A DNA stretch of 64,000 nucleotides from Luidia sarsii (GCA_949987565.1 OX465107.1:12597221-12661220), one strand, 5' to 3'; shown: positions 32,201 through 44,774, counted from the stretch's first letter. The notes: generated from the sequence alone by a model not told the origin. A program made the numbers and translations.

Positions 32201-35200
32201 CTATTTATAGGAGTTTTTTTTTCTTTCACGACAAGTTCTTGCGTGTAAACACGTTGTGTGTGCGTTCTCAATGACGTCAGCTTAGGGCCATATCACGTGC
32301 TCAAATCCTCTCACGGCTTCAGGGATCGGGACATTGTCACTGCTCTCGGCAATAGACGCCACTTCTGGCAACATGCACATGCATCTCAATCGGCACGGAT
32401 TTTCCAAAAAAATAAGGAGGAACTAGCGCCTTCGTTGAAACTGAGGGTATAGAGAGAGATGGGGGAGGGGAGAACGACATGTGTATAGGCTCCGAATGTG
32501 GAATGTTTTCGGTGGCTCAGGGAAGGTAGGAGATGGACCGTGGGAGGTTTCCCTCCCAATCCTTCGGCCCATGTGCCCGCAAATCGCCGGCCGTTTATCT
32601 GCCAACGCGATTACCCGGGCCGCGGTCCCCCTAAGTCTCCGGGACTAAGCCCGTCTTAAGAGCCGCGGCGTATGCGGGGTCACGCCGCGCCCCGTGTGGG
32701 CGCGTGTCCACAGGTCGGAGGAGACGCGTTATTGCGCGGTCAATGTGTCCCCGTCAGCCCGCCCAAACAGAAGCCGCGTTTGCGGATCAGATCGCATTAC
32801 CACATTTTTGCGTTGGGTAAACGGAATATCTTTGATTGTGGGCCACTTGGCTTAATGGCCAATCTGTCCTGACGTATACACGAGCTCTCTTGAATGACTT
32901 CTTCACAGCCTGACAGGGTTTCCCTCTGATAACGAGTCCTCTATGTACTTGTAAACTTTCGGCTCGGTCGAATGTAAGAAACCCTGAGGCACTGCTGCCA
33001 ACGAAAATCCATACAAAAGTTATCCCTTCTCCAATCCATGCCATCTCCTTGATCGTTGACCCCGTCTGTCTTTGTTGGACATGGACGGCCCTTATCCAAG
33101 ACGTCCGTACCGGTAATTCATTCTGCAAAGTATGACCCGGGACTGGCTTTTGGCAAAGACGCCTTCATTCCAACCATCTAGTGTCTAAAATGCCCTGAAG
33201 ATCCCCTGGAATGCTACAACCAGGATTTTTTTCTTTTAGAATATGTCAAATTGATAATTCTTTCAACATTTCTGAGGTCCTGACGTTTCGACCCTAGCAA
33301 GTGGTCTCTCAAAGGCATAATAGTAATTATGATCCAATTTACATGCCAATTTACATATCAAGATGAAGTTTTTTAAGATACATTTTCTTGAGGATTCCGG
33401 AATTTCAGACAGATAAACCTTTTTCTTGAGCAATGACCGACAAAACGATATCGGCGATATCAACAGCTACATTGTAGCTCATCGTTTGGATCTTCAGGAA
33501 AGTTGTATGGGGGAAAAAGAAGACGAAAAGAAGATAACATCGATCATTTCACTGGGCAGCAAGATGGCTAATCTCCCAGGCTATTCGAATCATTTGTGCC
33601 TCCTGGACGCGAGCTCTATATAGAGGCTCGGTTCTCAAAGGCTTCTTTGGGGGAAGATTTGTTCTTGTCGCCTTTTGATCCTTGTCCACGTAGGTTCGCA
33701 GAAAAAAACCTACGGGAGGGCGCCATTGTATTGACGTCAGCTCGTCACGTCGTCGCGTCGGTAACGCCACGATGGCGGTGTTGCGAGTGGCCGGATTTGA
33801 CACCAACCCGTCTTTTGTTTTCCTTACCGTGGGTTGGGCTGCATGGAAGGGTGATACCAAGGAGGTTGCCGTGTCGCAGGGAGCGCAGCGGGCGGAGCTA
33901 TTAACGGCGCGGCCGGGGCGTTGATGTAGCCATCTCGGTGAGAGCATCTGCCCCTCAATCAATCGCTTTGGCAGACTCGGATCGATGCACTACAGGTGCC
34001 GCCACCTGCCTCTTTGCATGGAATTGAACGCAGCGAGTAAACACTGCAGGACCTGCGGAGCTGAAAGTTGGACGGGCGGGGGACAGAGAGGAGGAAACTT
34101 CATCCACTGTCTGTCGAGGAGGGGGAAGGGATGGGGAGGGGTGGGGAAAGGTGAGTTCTGGTGAACTTCATCACCGCTGCTCTCTGCTCTGCACTGGACA
34201 AGCTGTCATCTACATCGGAAATGGGGAGAGATGGAGGAAATGTATCTTGAGGCGGCCCAAGGCTAGTCAACTCCTGCGCTCGTGTAGAGGCCCGCACCGT
34301 GGCCTATATAGAAAAAAAAGGCAATCTCTATTGACGTGCTTACCGGGTCTGTGTAAGCCTTCGTGGTTCTGTCGAGGACTTGCAAAATGTGCTCCTTCTC
34401 ACGTGCAAAGTATATCATTAGTCCAAGAGAGAAAGCGAAAGGGGAAATGTTTGAAAATTCCGTTTGAAAAGACTTCAAACGAGTTGTTCCTTTGAACAAC
34501 ATGAATATACTGTTGCCTCAAGGACTTGGCCTTGATTGAGTCTCGGACGGAAATGTTTGAGGGAAAGATCAAGCATGGGCTTCAGACATAGGCTTCATTG
34601 CATCAAGTTTTTATTTTACTCTCTCTGCCACAAAGCGGAATTCTCCTTTTTTGGTCCAAAAATGTCAGCGAGTTTCTAATTTCATTGCACAGCGCCGAGT
34701 TTCGTTTACCGACGACTCCATAACCTTAAATCGATCAAGACTCTTCGAAATCCAACTCTAAAGATCCACCGGAGATCAGGAAGAAGCGAGAGTTAATTCT
34801 TTATCTTATCTTTGCTCTGTGACCATCGGCACGCAGCCATTGAAACGCGGGATGTATCCCTCGGGTAGGATCGCCCGTCGGTAGCACGAGGCGAGCCCGT
34901 CCAGGCGAGCAAACAGCCGGCCATGGAGGCCTTGTGAACCGGCGTTGCCCGGGCACGCCGCCTGGGGGGAAGGGGGAAAGGGACGACTCATCTCCCGGGA
35001 GTCACCCGCCACTTGTCCCCGGTCATTTTTGCCTCTCGCTATCCCGGCCCCGGGTCGGATGACGGCTATCGGGTTCTGATAAGTCCCAGTCAACACGGAC
35101 CCCCTCCCCTTGTGGATATCACCTGATATAGGCGTTGATATTACACTCACTATCACACCCTCAAACGAATCCTAAGATAGGGGGAGGGGAGAGAGATGCC

Positions 35201-36570
35201 CTTGTCCAATCCGCTCACCAGAAAAGAAAATTGTGCAACACTATCGTCTTCAACACAGTTGGACAGAAATGTCATCTTCGGATGCGATTTACTGTGTGAA
35301 GTAAAACTTGGTCATTTAATCTTGTACATGCCTATCTCGTTGAAAACTGGTATACCACGAAATTAACTTGCGAATCGCTCCATATCTTGTCCAATTCAAA
35401 AGTGCCCCCGTAAACGAAATTTGGTAGAAGGAGATAGCTCCCTACTCAGTGCTTTAATAAATAAAGGTATTTTGTGCCGTCCTTTTTCCCCGAACGTTTG
35501 AGGCCAGTAAAGATGCATGACCGCGGGCCGCGGGGAGTGAGCTAGGGAGTCGCTAATCCGGGGCTTTGCTTGGATTCGGGTGACCTGCTCCGTCCCTGTT
35601 GTGTCTGTAGGGTTTGTTCTACATCTTACGAAGCACGGGCAGTGAGGGAAGGGATAGGCTACGATACTTTGATATGAGTTACATGCTGGAACAAAAAAAA
35701 TGACATGCCATCCATGCACGGTCTAGTCGTATCGGACAAAGTCATGACATTTGACGGCAACATTGTTCTGCGATGAAAATCAGGGCGGCGACATAGATGT
35801 GCAACGCAATGCGTTATCAGGCCGCCAGAATGAGTGACTTCATGGAAAGATAACGAAGCAAACATGGTCGATTGATCACTTGACACATTGATGCAAATGC
35901 GTGGGCAATAGCTTCCATTATACGCCGGAGTCAAGTGGGTTGCACTGGTTCCAAAATGCCCCTGGGGAAATTTGACTTCAATCATATAGAAGACACATTC
36001 TGTCGTGATAAAAAAAAAATCGGAAATATATGATTACATTTCGACAAAGGTAAATTAAAAGACCTTACATTTGACAAACTTTGCTTCTCGGGTAATTTGT
36101 GATAGTTGGAGGTAAAAGGAAAAGGAAGTGGGGAATGCCAACCTAAATGTCGACCGGTGTCTACCCGTGGCGTCATCGCGATCCCAGGCGATGGCAACCC
36201 GACACCGGGCGCATGTTACGCACCCTCGACGCGACTTTTAATTAGCTCGCTCCCACACCGCCCATCAACCCACCCCCCTTCCCCAAGTCGACTGCTAATA
36301 AGTTGTGGTTTACATGGTCGCGTCTACAGCTTTGGTCGGTCTGAAGCCTTCCCTATCGCCCAGCCTCTTCCCCTTCCCTCTCTTCCCCCTCCTCCTCCTC
36401 TTCACCCCTACGCACGCAATCAATCAGTCACTTATTCATTATTGATTCGACCACCACGTCAGTGCGCTTCCGCTGAAGGGTGAAACAAAACAAATCTGGC
36501 AAAAGAGAGAGAGGACTAGGAGGAGGGAGGGGAGGGGAGGGGGAGGGGAAAAAGGAGGAAGGAGTGACTG
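26210..36570. other. 10-kb stretch without recognised coding exons
   Basis: It includes GC-rich patches (26.65-26.83, 28.5-28.9, 32.5-32.8, 34.8-35.1 kb), hairpin-repeat copies (about 28070-28215 and 33265-33320), a 20-base A-run near 29320-29340 and G-runs near 28381. Long open frames here overlap in several frames and look like chance openings in GC-rich DNA. The patches might be regulatory. Confidence 0.5.
28070..28215 (+). repeat. Dispersed hairpin repeat copy
   Basis: The order is CTGCCTTTCTGAAAGGTCCTGC, GGGATCGAAACGTC, then GGTCATTTTAGTTAGTAAG and CAGTTTGCAACATG. This order matches the copy at 21258-21360. Confidence 0.65.
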
Positions 36571-36606
36571 TGATTGGTCGCCTTGCCTCTTGTGTAGACG
36601 ATATAA
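36571..36606 (+). promoter_or_regulatory. CCAAT/TATA core promoter
   Basis: GATTGGTCGCC (inverted CCAAT near 36572) and TATAAGG (36602-36608) are spaced as in a focused metazoan promoter. A CACGTCAG (CRE-like half site) lies upstream near 36455. A donor follows about 95 bases after the TATA box. Confidence 0.45.
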
Positions 36607-36631
36607 GGTATAGGATAAAGTGCTTCCTACA

Positions 36632-36700
36632 TTATTTGGACAGCGCTATTACGACCGAGCTCACAGCAGCAGGGAAGGAGGACCCGCGACGCATCTCAAG
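36632..36700 (+). other. Candidate non-coding first exon with donor CAAG/GTAAGG
   Basis: It runs from about 30 bases after the TATA box to the donor at 36701. It contains no ATG-initiated frame of note. It could be the 5'UTR exon of the peptide precursor whose coding exon, preceded by an acceptor, lies at 50.3 kb; no other plus-strand coding exon was found between. The link is inference. Confidence 0.35.
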
Positions 36701-36988
36701 GTAAGGCAGTTTCTTAAAGGTATATTTCTTTCTTGATCACGCTGCATTCAGTATCCTAATTAAGGGTAGGCCTATGATGTACTGTTTGAATTCGGAAACA
36801 TGTTGCTATCTTTTATTTTCAATCACCTGTATCGTATCATTTATTCTTCTGAATCATTTCCAAATGTCAGAGGACATTGTGAGCATTCTAACGTCTTTGA
36901 TACTGTAGAGAAAACAAATCAAATTATGGAAACAAGTCTATCGGTGGGGATCGTTATCATTCCACAAAATGCAATCCGTTTTGTAGAT

Positions 36989-37340
36989 CAAAGGCCCTAC
37001 ACAACATTGATAAGATCGAAAAACAGAAATGTTCACAGACTTATACATGTTGAAGATAGTAGAAACCTCGCACTGAAATAATTCTGTCTAAAATGCTGTA
37101 TTTTTGGAGAAAAGAGTAAAAGAAATTGTCAAAGTCTCACCGAGATCTAAACTATTTTTTCGGAACAGTACAGCGTTGAATGCTGCATTTTCGCGAAACA
37201 AACGAAGCGGTTTTCACGATGTTCTCGCGACTCGGTTGACGGATTGAGCTGAAATTTTCACAGGTGTGCTATTTCATGCATTTGTTGGATCAGACAACGT
37301 ATGGATGCTATGCTTTTGACCTCGACCAATCTTGTAGCGA
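36989..37340 (-). mobile_element. TTAA-type MITE, degenerate copy
   Basis: It is the reverse-oriented counterpart of 49816-50183, sharing GGCCCTACACAACATTG, TCTCACCGAGATCTAAAC, TTTCGCGAAACAAA and GACCTCGACCAAT along its length. Its right end is decayed. Confidence 0.65.
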
Positions 37341-37527
37341 CGGAAGTTTTTGTCAGACGAACGTGATCAGTGGTGTGAGCCACACAAATAAACATACTTC
37401 CGCGTTTTCTATTCATTTGATTCCGGGAGCCTGAGCAATGTGCAGGGGCCATCTGCTCTTCACGGCACTCATTAATTGCGGGATCCCAAATTGATTACAT
37501 TTTGAGACAGTGCCAAGCATGACCCAG

Positions 37528-37695
37528 ACCTGCATTCGAACGAACAGCGGCACTGTGATCGTGCCCTGCGATTTCTGACCTTCTGGCTGGGCCAAGGTTG
37601 ACTTGCCATAAAATGGACAAACACTGTCCTGACGAAGTCCGTGTGTTTCGTTTGCGTTAGCGTCTGGTTTCACGTTATTTCATTGCGTGACAAAT
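37528..37695 (+). repeat. Repeat block A, first copy
   Basis: This ~168-base segment, starting CCTGCATTCGAACGAACAGC, recurs almost identically at 39307-39475, between the two B blocks. Confidence 0.8.
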
Positions 37696-37999
37696 AGGTA
37701 GAGGGCAAGATTGAATTGAAGTGTTGAGGGGTCTTCGTTATACCCTTTCGCTCAAGCACCTGTTGGGTTATTAGAAGTTATGCACATTTGTTTATCACCC
37801 TTCTTCACTCTTAATTAACGTAACACATCTGGAACATGGTATTGAAAAAACGTTTTAAAAATATCAACTTCAATTTCCAAAAGACCAAGTTGATAGATGG
37901 TTACTTGATACAGCGTTTTCTTGCATTGCTGAAGATGATTTAAAAAAGCGAAAGTAATACAAAAATGATGCAGGGAACTTAGTGATTTAAATGGCCCAC

Positions 38000-38100
38000 A
38001 TTTTTATAGGTGTCTGGCGTTTCAAACCTTTCTCAAAGACAGAAATGTGAATCGAGAAAGGTTCTGCTTTGGTCGAAGCGTCAGGCCCTAATTTGACACC
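38000..38100 (+). repeat. Dispersed hairpin repeat copy
   Basis: AAACCTTTCTCAAAGAC and GAGAAAGGTTCTGC face each other, followed by GTCGAAGCGTCAGGCCC. Confidence 0.6.
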
Positions 38101-38694
38101 ATTGTACATAAAAATGACACAGAATGTTATACGTTGCTGCCGAGTACGGTATGCATGCATGTATATGGGCACTTAACTTCCTAATTGTTTTTTGTGCGCC
38201 TCGATGCGGTGGCTCGATGCCGGACGATGTCGGCGTAAGATCCGGCTCGTTAAGTCCTGGCTGGCTGCGGGGCAGTTTGCCAGACCCTGCGCCCCCCCCC
38301 TGCCCACTTTCTGACAGGCGGAATTGGGTGCTTCGGAGACGGTGAGGGGGAAGAGAGAGAGGAAAGGTCTCCCTTTCCTCTCTCTCTCCTCGTCTCTGGC
38401 TGACAAGCTCAGAGTGGGGGCGCGGTCACGGCCTATAACATTTTTGCCAAAATAGTTGGTGATGGCTAAGTGCGCCGGAGCGATCCAACAGTTATTGAAA
38501 CGGTGCGGTGCCGCGATGAGGTGTGCGCGTTTTTTTTGCCGGGCGTGATCACGAATGGCCCGAGGGGGAGGGGGAGGGGGATACTTCAAGTACGGCTTTG
38601 ATTTGTTTTGCCTTCCCGAAGGGTGTGTTGTTGAAGCTGGTTTGTCAGGTGGCCTGCAGCTGGACAGAGCCAAATCCACAGACGGCCCGGGCGG

Positions 38695-39306
38695 GATTCG
38701 GACCGGCGACTCTCGCTCGTCCTCAGATCGGAGACGCGTCACCTGCCTATATGGGGCCATTTTCATAAGTTTTCCTCATAAAGCACAATATATTTTGCTT
38801 ATTAACACAAGATGTCACGATTCACAAGATCCCTTTGACAACCCAAAACTTCACCGTGGTTTCATGCTAAGTAAAGCATAGCGGAATAGGCCTAATACAA
38901 GTCAGAACCGATTGACATCGTATCGGTAATGTGCTTTGTAATTCTGTCGAGCAGATTTTCACGCTTAAGATGCTCTATGAAGCTTGGCCCTGTTCTCTCG
39001 TCCGGGTGGTGACACATGCTTGTCGCCAATTCACATCTGGTTGGTTATAAGATGGGAAGTGTTATCATTCGCGTTGATGTTGATATCGGTCCCTGTGTTG
39101 AGGAGACCATAATCTCAAGTTCAGTCCAGCATAGCATACGTGGCCGGTAGGCTGAAATGCCAGTACCAAAATGTGGCTCATAGTTTAAGGATTCCGCATG
39201 AAACATAAAGACACAGTTTGGGAAACGACAATGTTTAGAGAAAGTCACCACAGACTTCAGTTATAAACTTGTGTGCAGGAGTACAGTAAGATGTTTTCCG
39301 AATAGG
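38695..39306 (+). repeat. Repeat block B, first copy (~612 bp)
   Basis: A near-identical second copy lies at 39515-40127. The block starts with a tRNA-like T-arm in reverse orientation (GGGATTCGGACC region) and ends GTAAGATGTTTTCCGAATAGG. The two copies differ by scattered substitutions and small indels. Confidence 0.85.
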
Positions 39307-39475
39307 CCTGCATTCGAACGAACAGCGGCACTGTGATCGTGCCCTGCGATTTCTGACCTTCTGGCTGGGCCAAGGTTGACTTGCCATAAAATGGACAAAC
39401 ACTGTCTTGACGAAATCCGTGTGTTTCGTTTGCGTTAGCGTCTGGTCACGTTATTCAATTCATTGCGCGACAAAT
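39307..39475 (+). repeat. Repeat block A, second copy
   Basis: It lies exactly between the two B blocks and shares CCTGCATTCGAACGAACAGC through GCGTTAGCGTCTGGT with 37528-37695. Confidence 0.8.
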
Positions 39476-39514
39476 GGAATACTCACCGGACCTCATTCGG
39501 ACCTCATTCATACT

Positions 39515-40127
39515 CATTCGGACCGGCGACTCTCGCTCGTCCTCAGATCGGAGACGCGTCACCTGCCTATGGGGCCATTTTCATATGTTTTCCTCATAAA
39601 GCACGATATATTTTGCTTATTAACACAAGATGTCATGATTCACAAGATCCCTTTGACAACCCAAAACTTTACCGTGGTTTCATGCTAAGTAAAGAATAGC
39701 TGAATAGGCCTACAAGTCAGAACCGATTGACATCGTATCGGTAATGTGCTTTGTAATTCTGTCGAGCAGATTTTCACGCTTAAGATGCTCTATGAAGCTT
39801 GGCCATGTTCTCTCGTCCGGGTGGTGACACATGCGTGTCGCCAATTCACATCTGGTTTTAAGAAGGGAAGTGTTATCATTCGCGTTGATGTTGATATCGG
39901 TCCCTGTGTTGAGGAGACCATAATCTCAAGTTCAGTCCAGCATAGCATACGTGGCCGGTAGGCTGAAATGCCAGTACCAAAATGTGGCTCATAGTTTAAG
40001 GATTCCGCATGAAACATAAAGACACAGTTTGGGAAACGACAATGTTTAGAGAAAGTCACCACAGACTTCAGTTATAAACTTGTGTGCAGGAGTATAACTG
40101 TCAGTAAGATGTTTTCCGAATAGGCTT
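39515..40127 (+). repeat. Repeat block B, second copy
   Basis: Direct repeat of 38695-39306, offset about 820 bases. A short CTCATTCGGACCT triplication lies just before it (39485-39520). Confidence 0.85.
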
Positions 40128-40734
40128 TTGGGCATTCACTTATGCGATATTTCCCCGTAAATGAAACGTAATTCAAGTTTTAACATCGCCTTTTACAGGC
40201 CTTTCCGCGAGATACTACTTCACAAAACGGACGCTCATGGCTGTAGGCTTAATCAAATTATTTTGACAAAAGATCGAACGGGGGATAACTTCGAAGCGCT
40301 GACAATTTTCACTCGCTGAGATTGAAAACAAATACCAGTAAAATGTCCGGTCTCTCTTCTCTGGTATCCTTTTTTTTTTTTGGGGGGGGGGTAGAAAGTC
40401 CCCTCACGTTCTCGCGATCATCCATCGTTGCACTGCGGTTGTACACGGACATTAGGGTTTGAGCTTCCGGGTGACATTGGCGTTACCCGTAACACGTAGC
40501 CGCAGGTAACCGGGTATGAGGCCCAATTCTATTAGGCGCCGGAATCAAAGGTCGATTTAAGGCAGTGCCTGAAAGGCCCGTGTGCATCCCTCGATTAGCC
40601 GAGCCAGTGCTTCCACCTTTCACACCCCACATGCATAATGTATCGCAGCGAGTGGGGCTCCTTGAACAGAGCAGAGATTAGTTGCAGACAGGTGGAAAAC
40701 CAAAGGGTCGGGGACCAAGTCAGCGGGAAAATCA

Positions 40735-41275
40735 AAGGCAAAGGCACTGCGAAGTATAAGGCAACAGGAAATGCCATAGGAAAAGCATAAGGTGAGGTAG
40801 GATGGGAAGGTGAAAAGTCAATGGCGAAAGGCAACCGGAAAAGCGAAAGGGGAAAGACAAATGGAAAAGCGAAAGGGAAAAGGCAATTGGAAAAGCAAAA
40901 GGGAAAAGTCAAATGGGAAATCGACAGGGGAAAGGCAATCGGAAGTAAAAAGAAAAGGAGGTAAAAAAGAAAAAGAATGGAAAAAGCAAATGGAAAAGCA
41001 AAATGGAAAAGGAAAATGGGAAAGCGAAAGGAAAAGGCAAATGGGAAAGCGACAGGGAAAAGACAAATGGAATAGCAAACGGGAAAAGGCAAATGGGAAA
41101 TCGAAAGGGAAAAGGCAAATGGAAAAGCTAGAGAGAAAGACAAATGGAAAAGCAAAAGGGAAAAGACAAAAGGGAGAGCAAAATGGAAAAGGCGAATGGA
41201 AAATCGAAATGGAAAAGGCTAATGGAAATGCCGAAATACTGACATTAGCTGTGAAATGCAAGATTATCAAATGAA
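40735..41275 (+). repeat. Purine-rich minisatellite (GGAAAAGGCAAATGG-type units)
   Basis: About 540 bases of imperfect 15-26-base units built from GGGAAAGCGAAAGG, GGAAAAGGCAAATGG and similar words. The plus strand is almost free of T and long frames are open on both strands by composition only. It is not a gene. Confidence 0.85.
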
Positions 41276-42069
41276 AAGGGAAGTAATGGAGGAATAGAAC
41301 ACAAAAAGAATGCTAGTAAAGACAGAGTACGGGACAAGACAGAGGGATAAGGGGAAGATAAAATAAATTTAAAGAAATAAAAAAATACAGAAAAGGCGTA
41401 GGCATCCTTCAGATCGGAGAACTTTTCCTGGGTCCAATCTGGAAGTTACAAATTACATTGGTAATGTACCAGGAAGTTAATACGAAAACTGTTGCAAACT
41501 GCTCACTGTTTGTTTGAGATAGGCAATAGAAACATGCTACTGTATTGTTGTATAGATGTAGGCATATTCTTGGCCACTAGGCTTGGCCCTTGTCAGTCTT
41601 GCAAGCCCGAGACAGAAAAACTCCGTTTTTATCTGAAAACAGCCGTTGCCTGAATGCGTTGCTATTCCAGGCGGTAGCAGATTTGCCCCACCCTGTGCGC
41701 GGACGACCTTTGAATGACAGCTCTTGACAAACAAAATAGGGGTCGACGTGTCGTTTGTCACGTCTGAGCGACATCCCATAACAAACAGTTACGCTGTAGT
41801 CACGGTTTCTTTTAGAAACAGACTTCAATGAAATGGGATCCCGTCGGTTTTATTTTTTGAAACTACTGGATCAAGGTCTCGACAGTCGCCAAATGCTCGT
41901 TGTTGCTCTACAATGGAAACAAAAATAGTGTCGGTTCCAACAACATCATTTTATAGGGAGAAAGATCTGTCAAACAAATCTCAAATTCAAAGAAAGTCGC
42001 AATGAGGAGGAGATAATTCAGAATCATAAATAAATCAATTGCAAAGTTCAAAAAGTATAAGAGGCCCTG

Positions 42070-42916
42070 GGGCCGATTTCATAAAGCTCTGCTACGCGTC
42101 GCAACTCGGTTTGCGACGCGTAACACGTCGCAACTTTACGACGCGTCGCAAATCCATTTCACAAAACTTGCAAACGCGTCGCAAGTTCCTTGACAACGGT
42201 GTGAAACACGTCGTAAGTTACGACGTGTCTGTGGGTCGTCGTAACTACAGTCTACATGCACAAACCGTACAAATTGAAGTAAATGACACTGATGCGAGTA
42301 ATGGAACGCGAAGCGCGACGGCCATTCCGACGAGAAAGGGTCTTTCGGTAAAGAAGGAATCAGATGAATAATGAGGAGATTGCATCAGCGATACCGCTTT
42401 AAGTTCATGCAAGAAGGCATTTTTGAAATCGTGGACAGTGTTGAAAATTAAATTCGACATATAACGAAGGTAAAGAAAATAGAACAAGACATTGGCCTAC
42501 ATTACCTGTAGAAAAAAGATTAAATTATAAATTGGAAGAAGTCCTTCTAAATTTAGGCAGGACTTTGTCCGCTCACGTGCGGCTCCAAAAGCAGACGATA
42601 TCCCGAACGTCAAATTTTTGGCCGCTCCTCTCTTCCAATCACCATGTTGGTTTCGTAGCGACTGAGCGACGGCTGTTACCAGAACGGGACAGAAGCGAGC
42701 GTTGGTGCAGCAAACAGTCGTAGTAGCATGGAAATTAGACTCGTACAGCAACTTAAAACGAGTCAAAATAAATATTAAACGCATCGCCCCTACGACGTGC
42801 TAAAGTTTATGAAATGGATCGCACAACGCGTCGCAGCTGCGACGCATCGCAAGGATGCGACGCGTCGTAAGTCTGCGACGCTTCGTAAGTTAAGAAGAGT
42901 TTTATGAAATCGGCCC
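42070..42916. mobile_element. PIF/Harbinger-like TIR element (847 bp) with CTG duplication
   Basis: The 21-bp ends GGGCCGATTTCATAAAGCTCT and inverse differ at one base. CTG flanks both sides (42067-42069, 42917-42919); three-base TWA or CWG duplications are typical of PIF/Harbinger. The subterminal regions are packed with GCGACGCGT, CGACGCGTCGCAA and ACGACGTG words. No transposase frame was found. It sits inside a copy of the dispersed hairpin repeat. Confidence 0.7.
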
Positions 42917-42919
42917 CTG

Positions 42920-43080
42920 ATGTTTGGAAACCTTTCTCAAAGGCACTCTGCCACTCTGCCTTTGAGAGAGGTCATGCTGGTATCGAAACGTCAGGCCCTC
43001 CTATATAATTTTTGATATTTGGATTTGGGTCAATTTAGGCAGTGAGCAGTTTGCAACATGTTTGCATATCACTTTCAGAG
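42920..43080 (+). repeat. Dispersed hairpin repeat copy, split by the Harbinger-like element
   Basis: CCTTTCTCAAAGGCA faces TGCCTTTGAGAGAGG, then GGTATCGAAACGTCAGGCCCTC and AGTGAGCAGTTTGCAACATG. Its left border AGAGGCCCTG lies before 42067. Confidence 0.65.
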
Positions 43081-44095
43081 TTAGTCATCACTAGACGAAG
43101 AGCTTGACATAAGGCTTTATCCGCAAATTCACAATATCAAAGGCAGCTGCTGCATCGCTGGAGCAAACGCACATGCGCAGTGTCTAGAGACTCCTCGTCT
43201 TACGCGCCACTTGGTGTTACCATTTGTAAAGGAAATGTTCTCTAAGCTATCCGCAGCTTGTTCTAGATGTATCGACTGGTGATTCGTTCAATATCTGTTT
43301 CCACCTTCAGTGTACAGGCCTAGAGTCCATGTACGCGCACGCGCTAGGCCTGCGCACATCGATTACAGCAGCTAGGCACGTCAGATCGCGTCTATACCCA
43401 GAACACGACCCTTAATTTCAGCGCCTCTTCACGGCAGCGCGTCGACAGCGAACGAGGAGGGAAATCTCGCCCAGACTCGATCGCCAAGCGCGCGGTGCGG
43501 GGGAGGGGAGGGGAACAAAACGAAGCGGCCCGGGTATCAAGCGAAGGCCGGGGCCTTAATTACTACTCCCCCTCGTGCCGGCCTGAAGAGTGTAAGGCAT
43601 TCCGGCCGCGCGCATTTTTAATTGATTCATAAGTTGCCTGAGAGCGGGCCAAGTGGCCCGGGACCACGGGCCTGCCAGCCAATCCGGCCGGCCGGCTAAT
43701 AGGCGAGCAGATCCCCATCCCCCTATCGAGTGACAGCGCCGGTCGTCCGGCCTTCGCTGGCACCGCACCCAGCTAATACGAATCGCTTGACATTCATACC
43801 TCCCCAACTCCTCAAGTGCGTCATGAGATCACCTCTTCAGTTCTTCCGGAGTGCCTGTACCTCCCCTACTTTCTCCCCCCTCCGTCCTCTTCCCGAACGG
43901 ACGAGACGTTTTAGCAGTTAGGGCAGGACTCGGGGTGCGGTTTAACGTGCTAGCAGTGGGTTAAATTGCCACACTGACCGGCCCAACCGACTGTTGAAGA
44001 TGGCGCATGGCTTGCCTGCCAATGCGGCCCCGATTGCCCACCAACCAGGTCGATAATTTCCCCCAGAATGAATACTAAAATGTGTATCCAGCCGT

Positions 44096-44163
44096 AATTC
44101 GAATCTCTAACTGCCTCTCTCCCTCCCTCCATCCTTCCCTCCCTCCCTCCCTCCCTCCCTCCC
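44096..44163 (+). repeat. CCCT microsatellite
   Basis: Tandem CCCT/CTCC units in a pyrimidine-only tract. Confidence 0.8.
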
Positions 44164-44774
44164 GCTTCGGGGAGGGGCTGGCAACTGCCGAAGCTGCAAC
44201 GAACCGTCGGTGGTACATTGCAAGGCGGAGTTTCAGACAGATGGATTAAGTTCGAATCAGCCTCGGACAAGACCATTTGCAAAATGGATTTTACCGTGCC
44301 GTATCTGCGTGCGGTGTATCGGTGATCAGATCACTCTCCGGCTTGAGAATCTACGTGCATTAATGCACAGCGAGTATTTTGGTTTTAAGTTGCCTTTTCT
44401 TCGATTCATTTCATCTAGAATTCAAGCCCAGCGCTCTACTCAAGAGGGCTTCTTAGCCCATTTTCTTCTAAAGGAATAGTCCTATAACTTATTTCGAACC
44501 TGCTCGCTTATTATTACAAAAGGAGAGACTCACATTGGAAGGAGGTTTCATCAATAGACCTCCTGCTCTGCGTATACCCCAGTGGGAAAATCTTGTTCGT
44601 GGATGAAATCACGTCATTCAGAAAAGCAAAATCCGCGGAATTTCTCTGGACGAAAGTTGTTTTCGTTCATAGGTGTCGCGACCTATTTAGGGAGTAGATA
44701 TTGAATTACCTCCGTTGTGCATCACAAAAGCACTCGTCCCGCCCCAGATTTACAGGTGTAATTTTCCATGATTG

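Noticed and set aside
33549..33962. 137-codon minus-strand frame and opposing 102-codon plus-strand frame
   Set aside because: Both strands are open over the same GC-rich patch and neither shows a recognisable domain or codon signature.
38173..38766. 197-codon minus-strand frame in GC-rich DNA
   Set aside because: No motif and no splice context; it overlaps the start of repeat block B and other open frames, so it is probably chance opening.
40595..41155. 186-codon minus-strand frame rich in Phe, Pro and Ser
   Set aside because: It is the complement of the purine minisatellite, open in several frames.
42039..42371. 110-codon frame starting before and running into the Harbinger-like element
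   Set aside because: It crosses the element border and reads through the subterminal GCGACGCGT words; no transposase or Myb-like motif.
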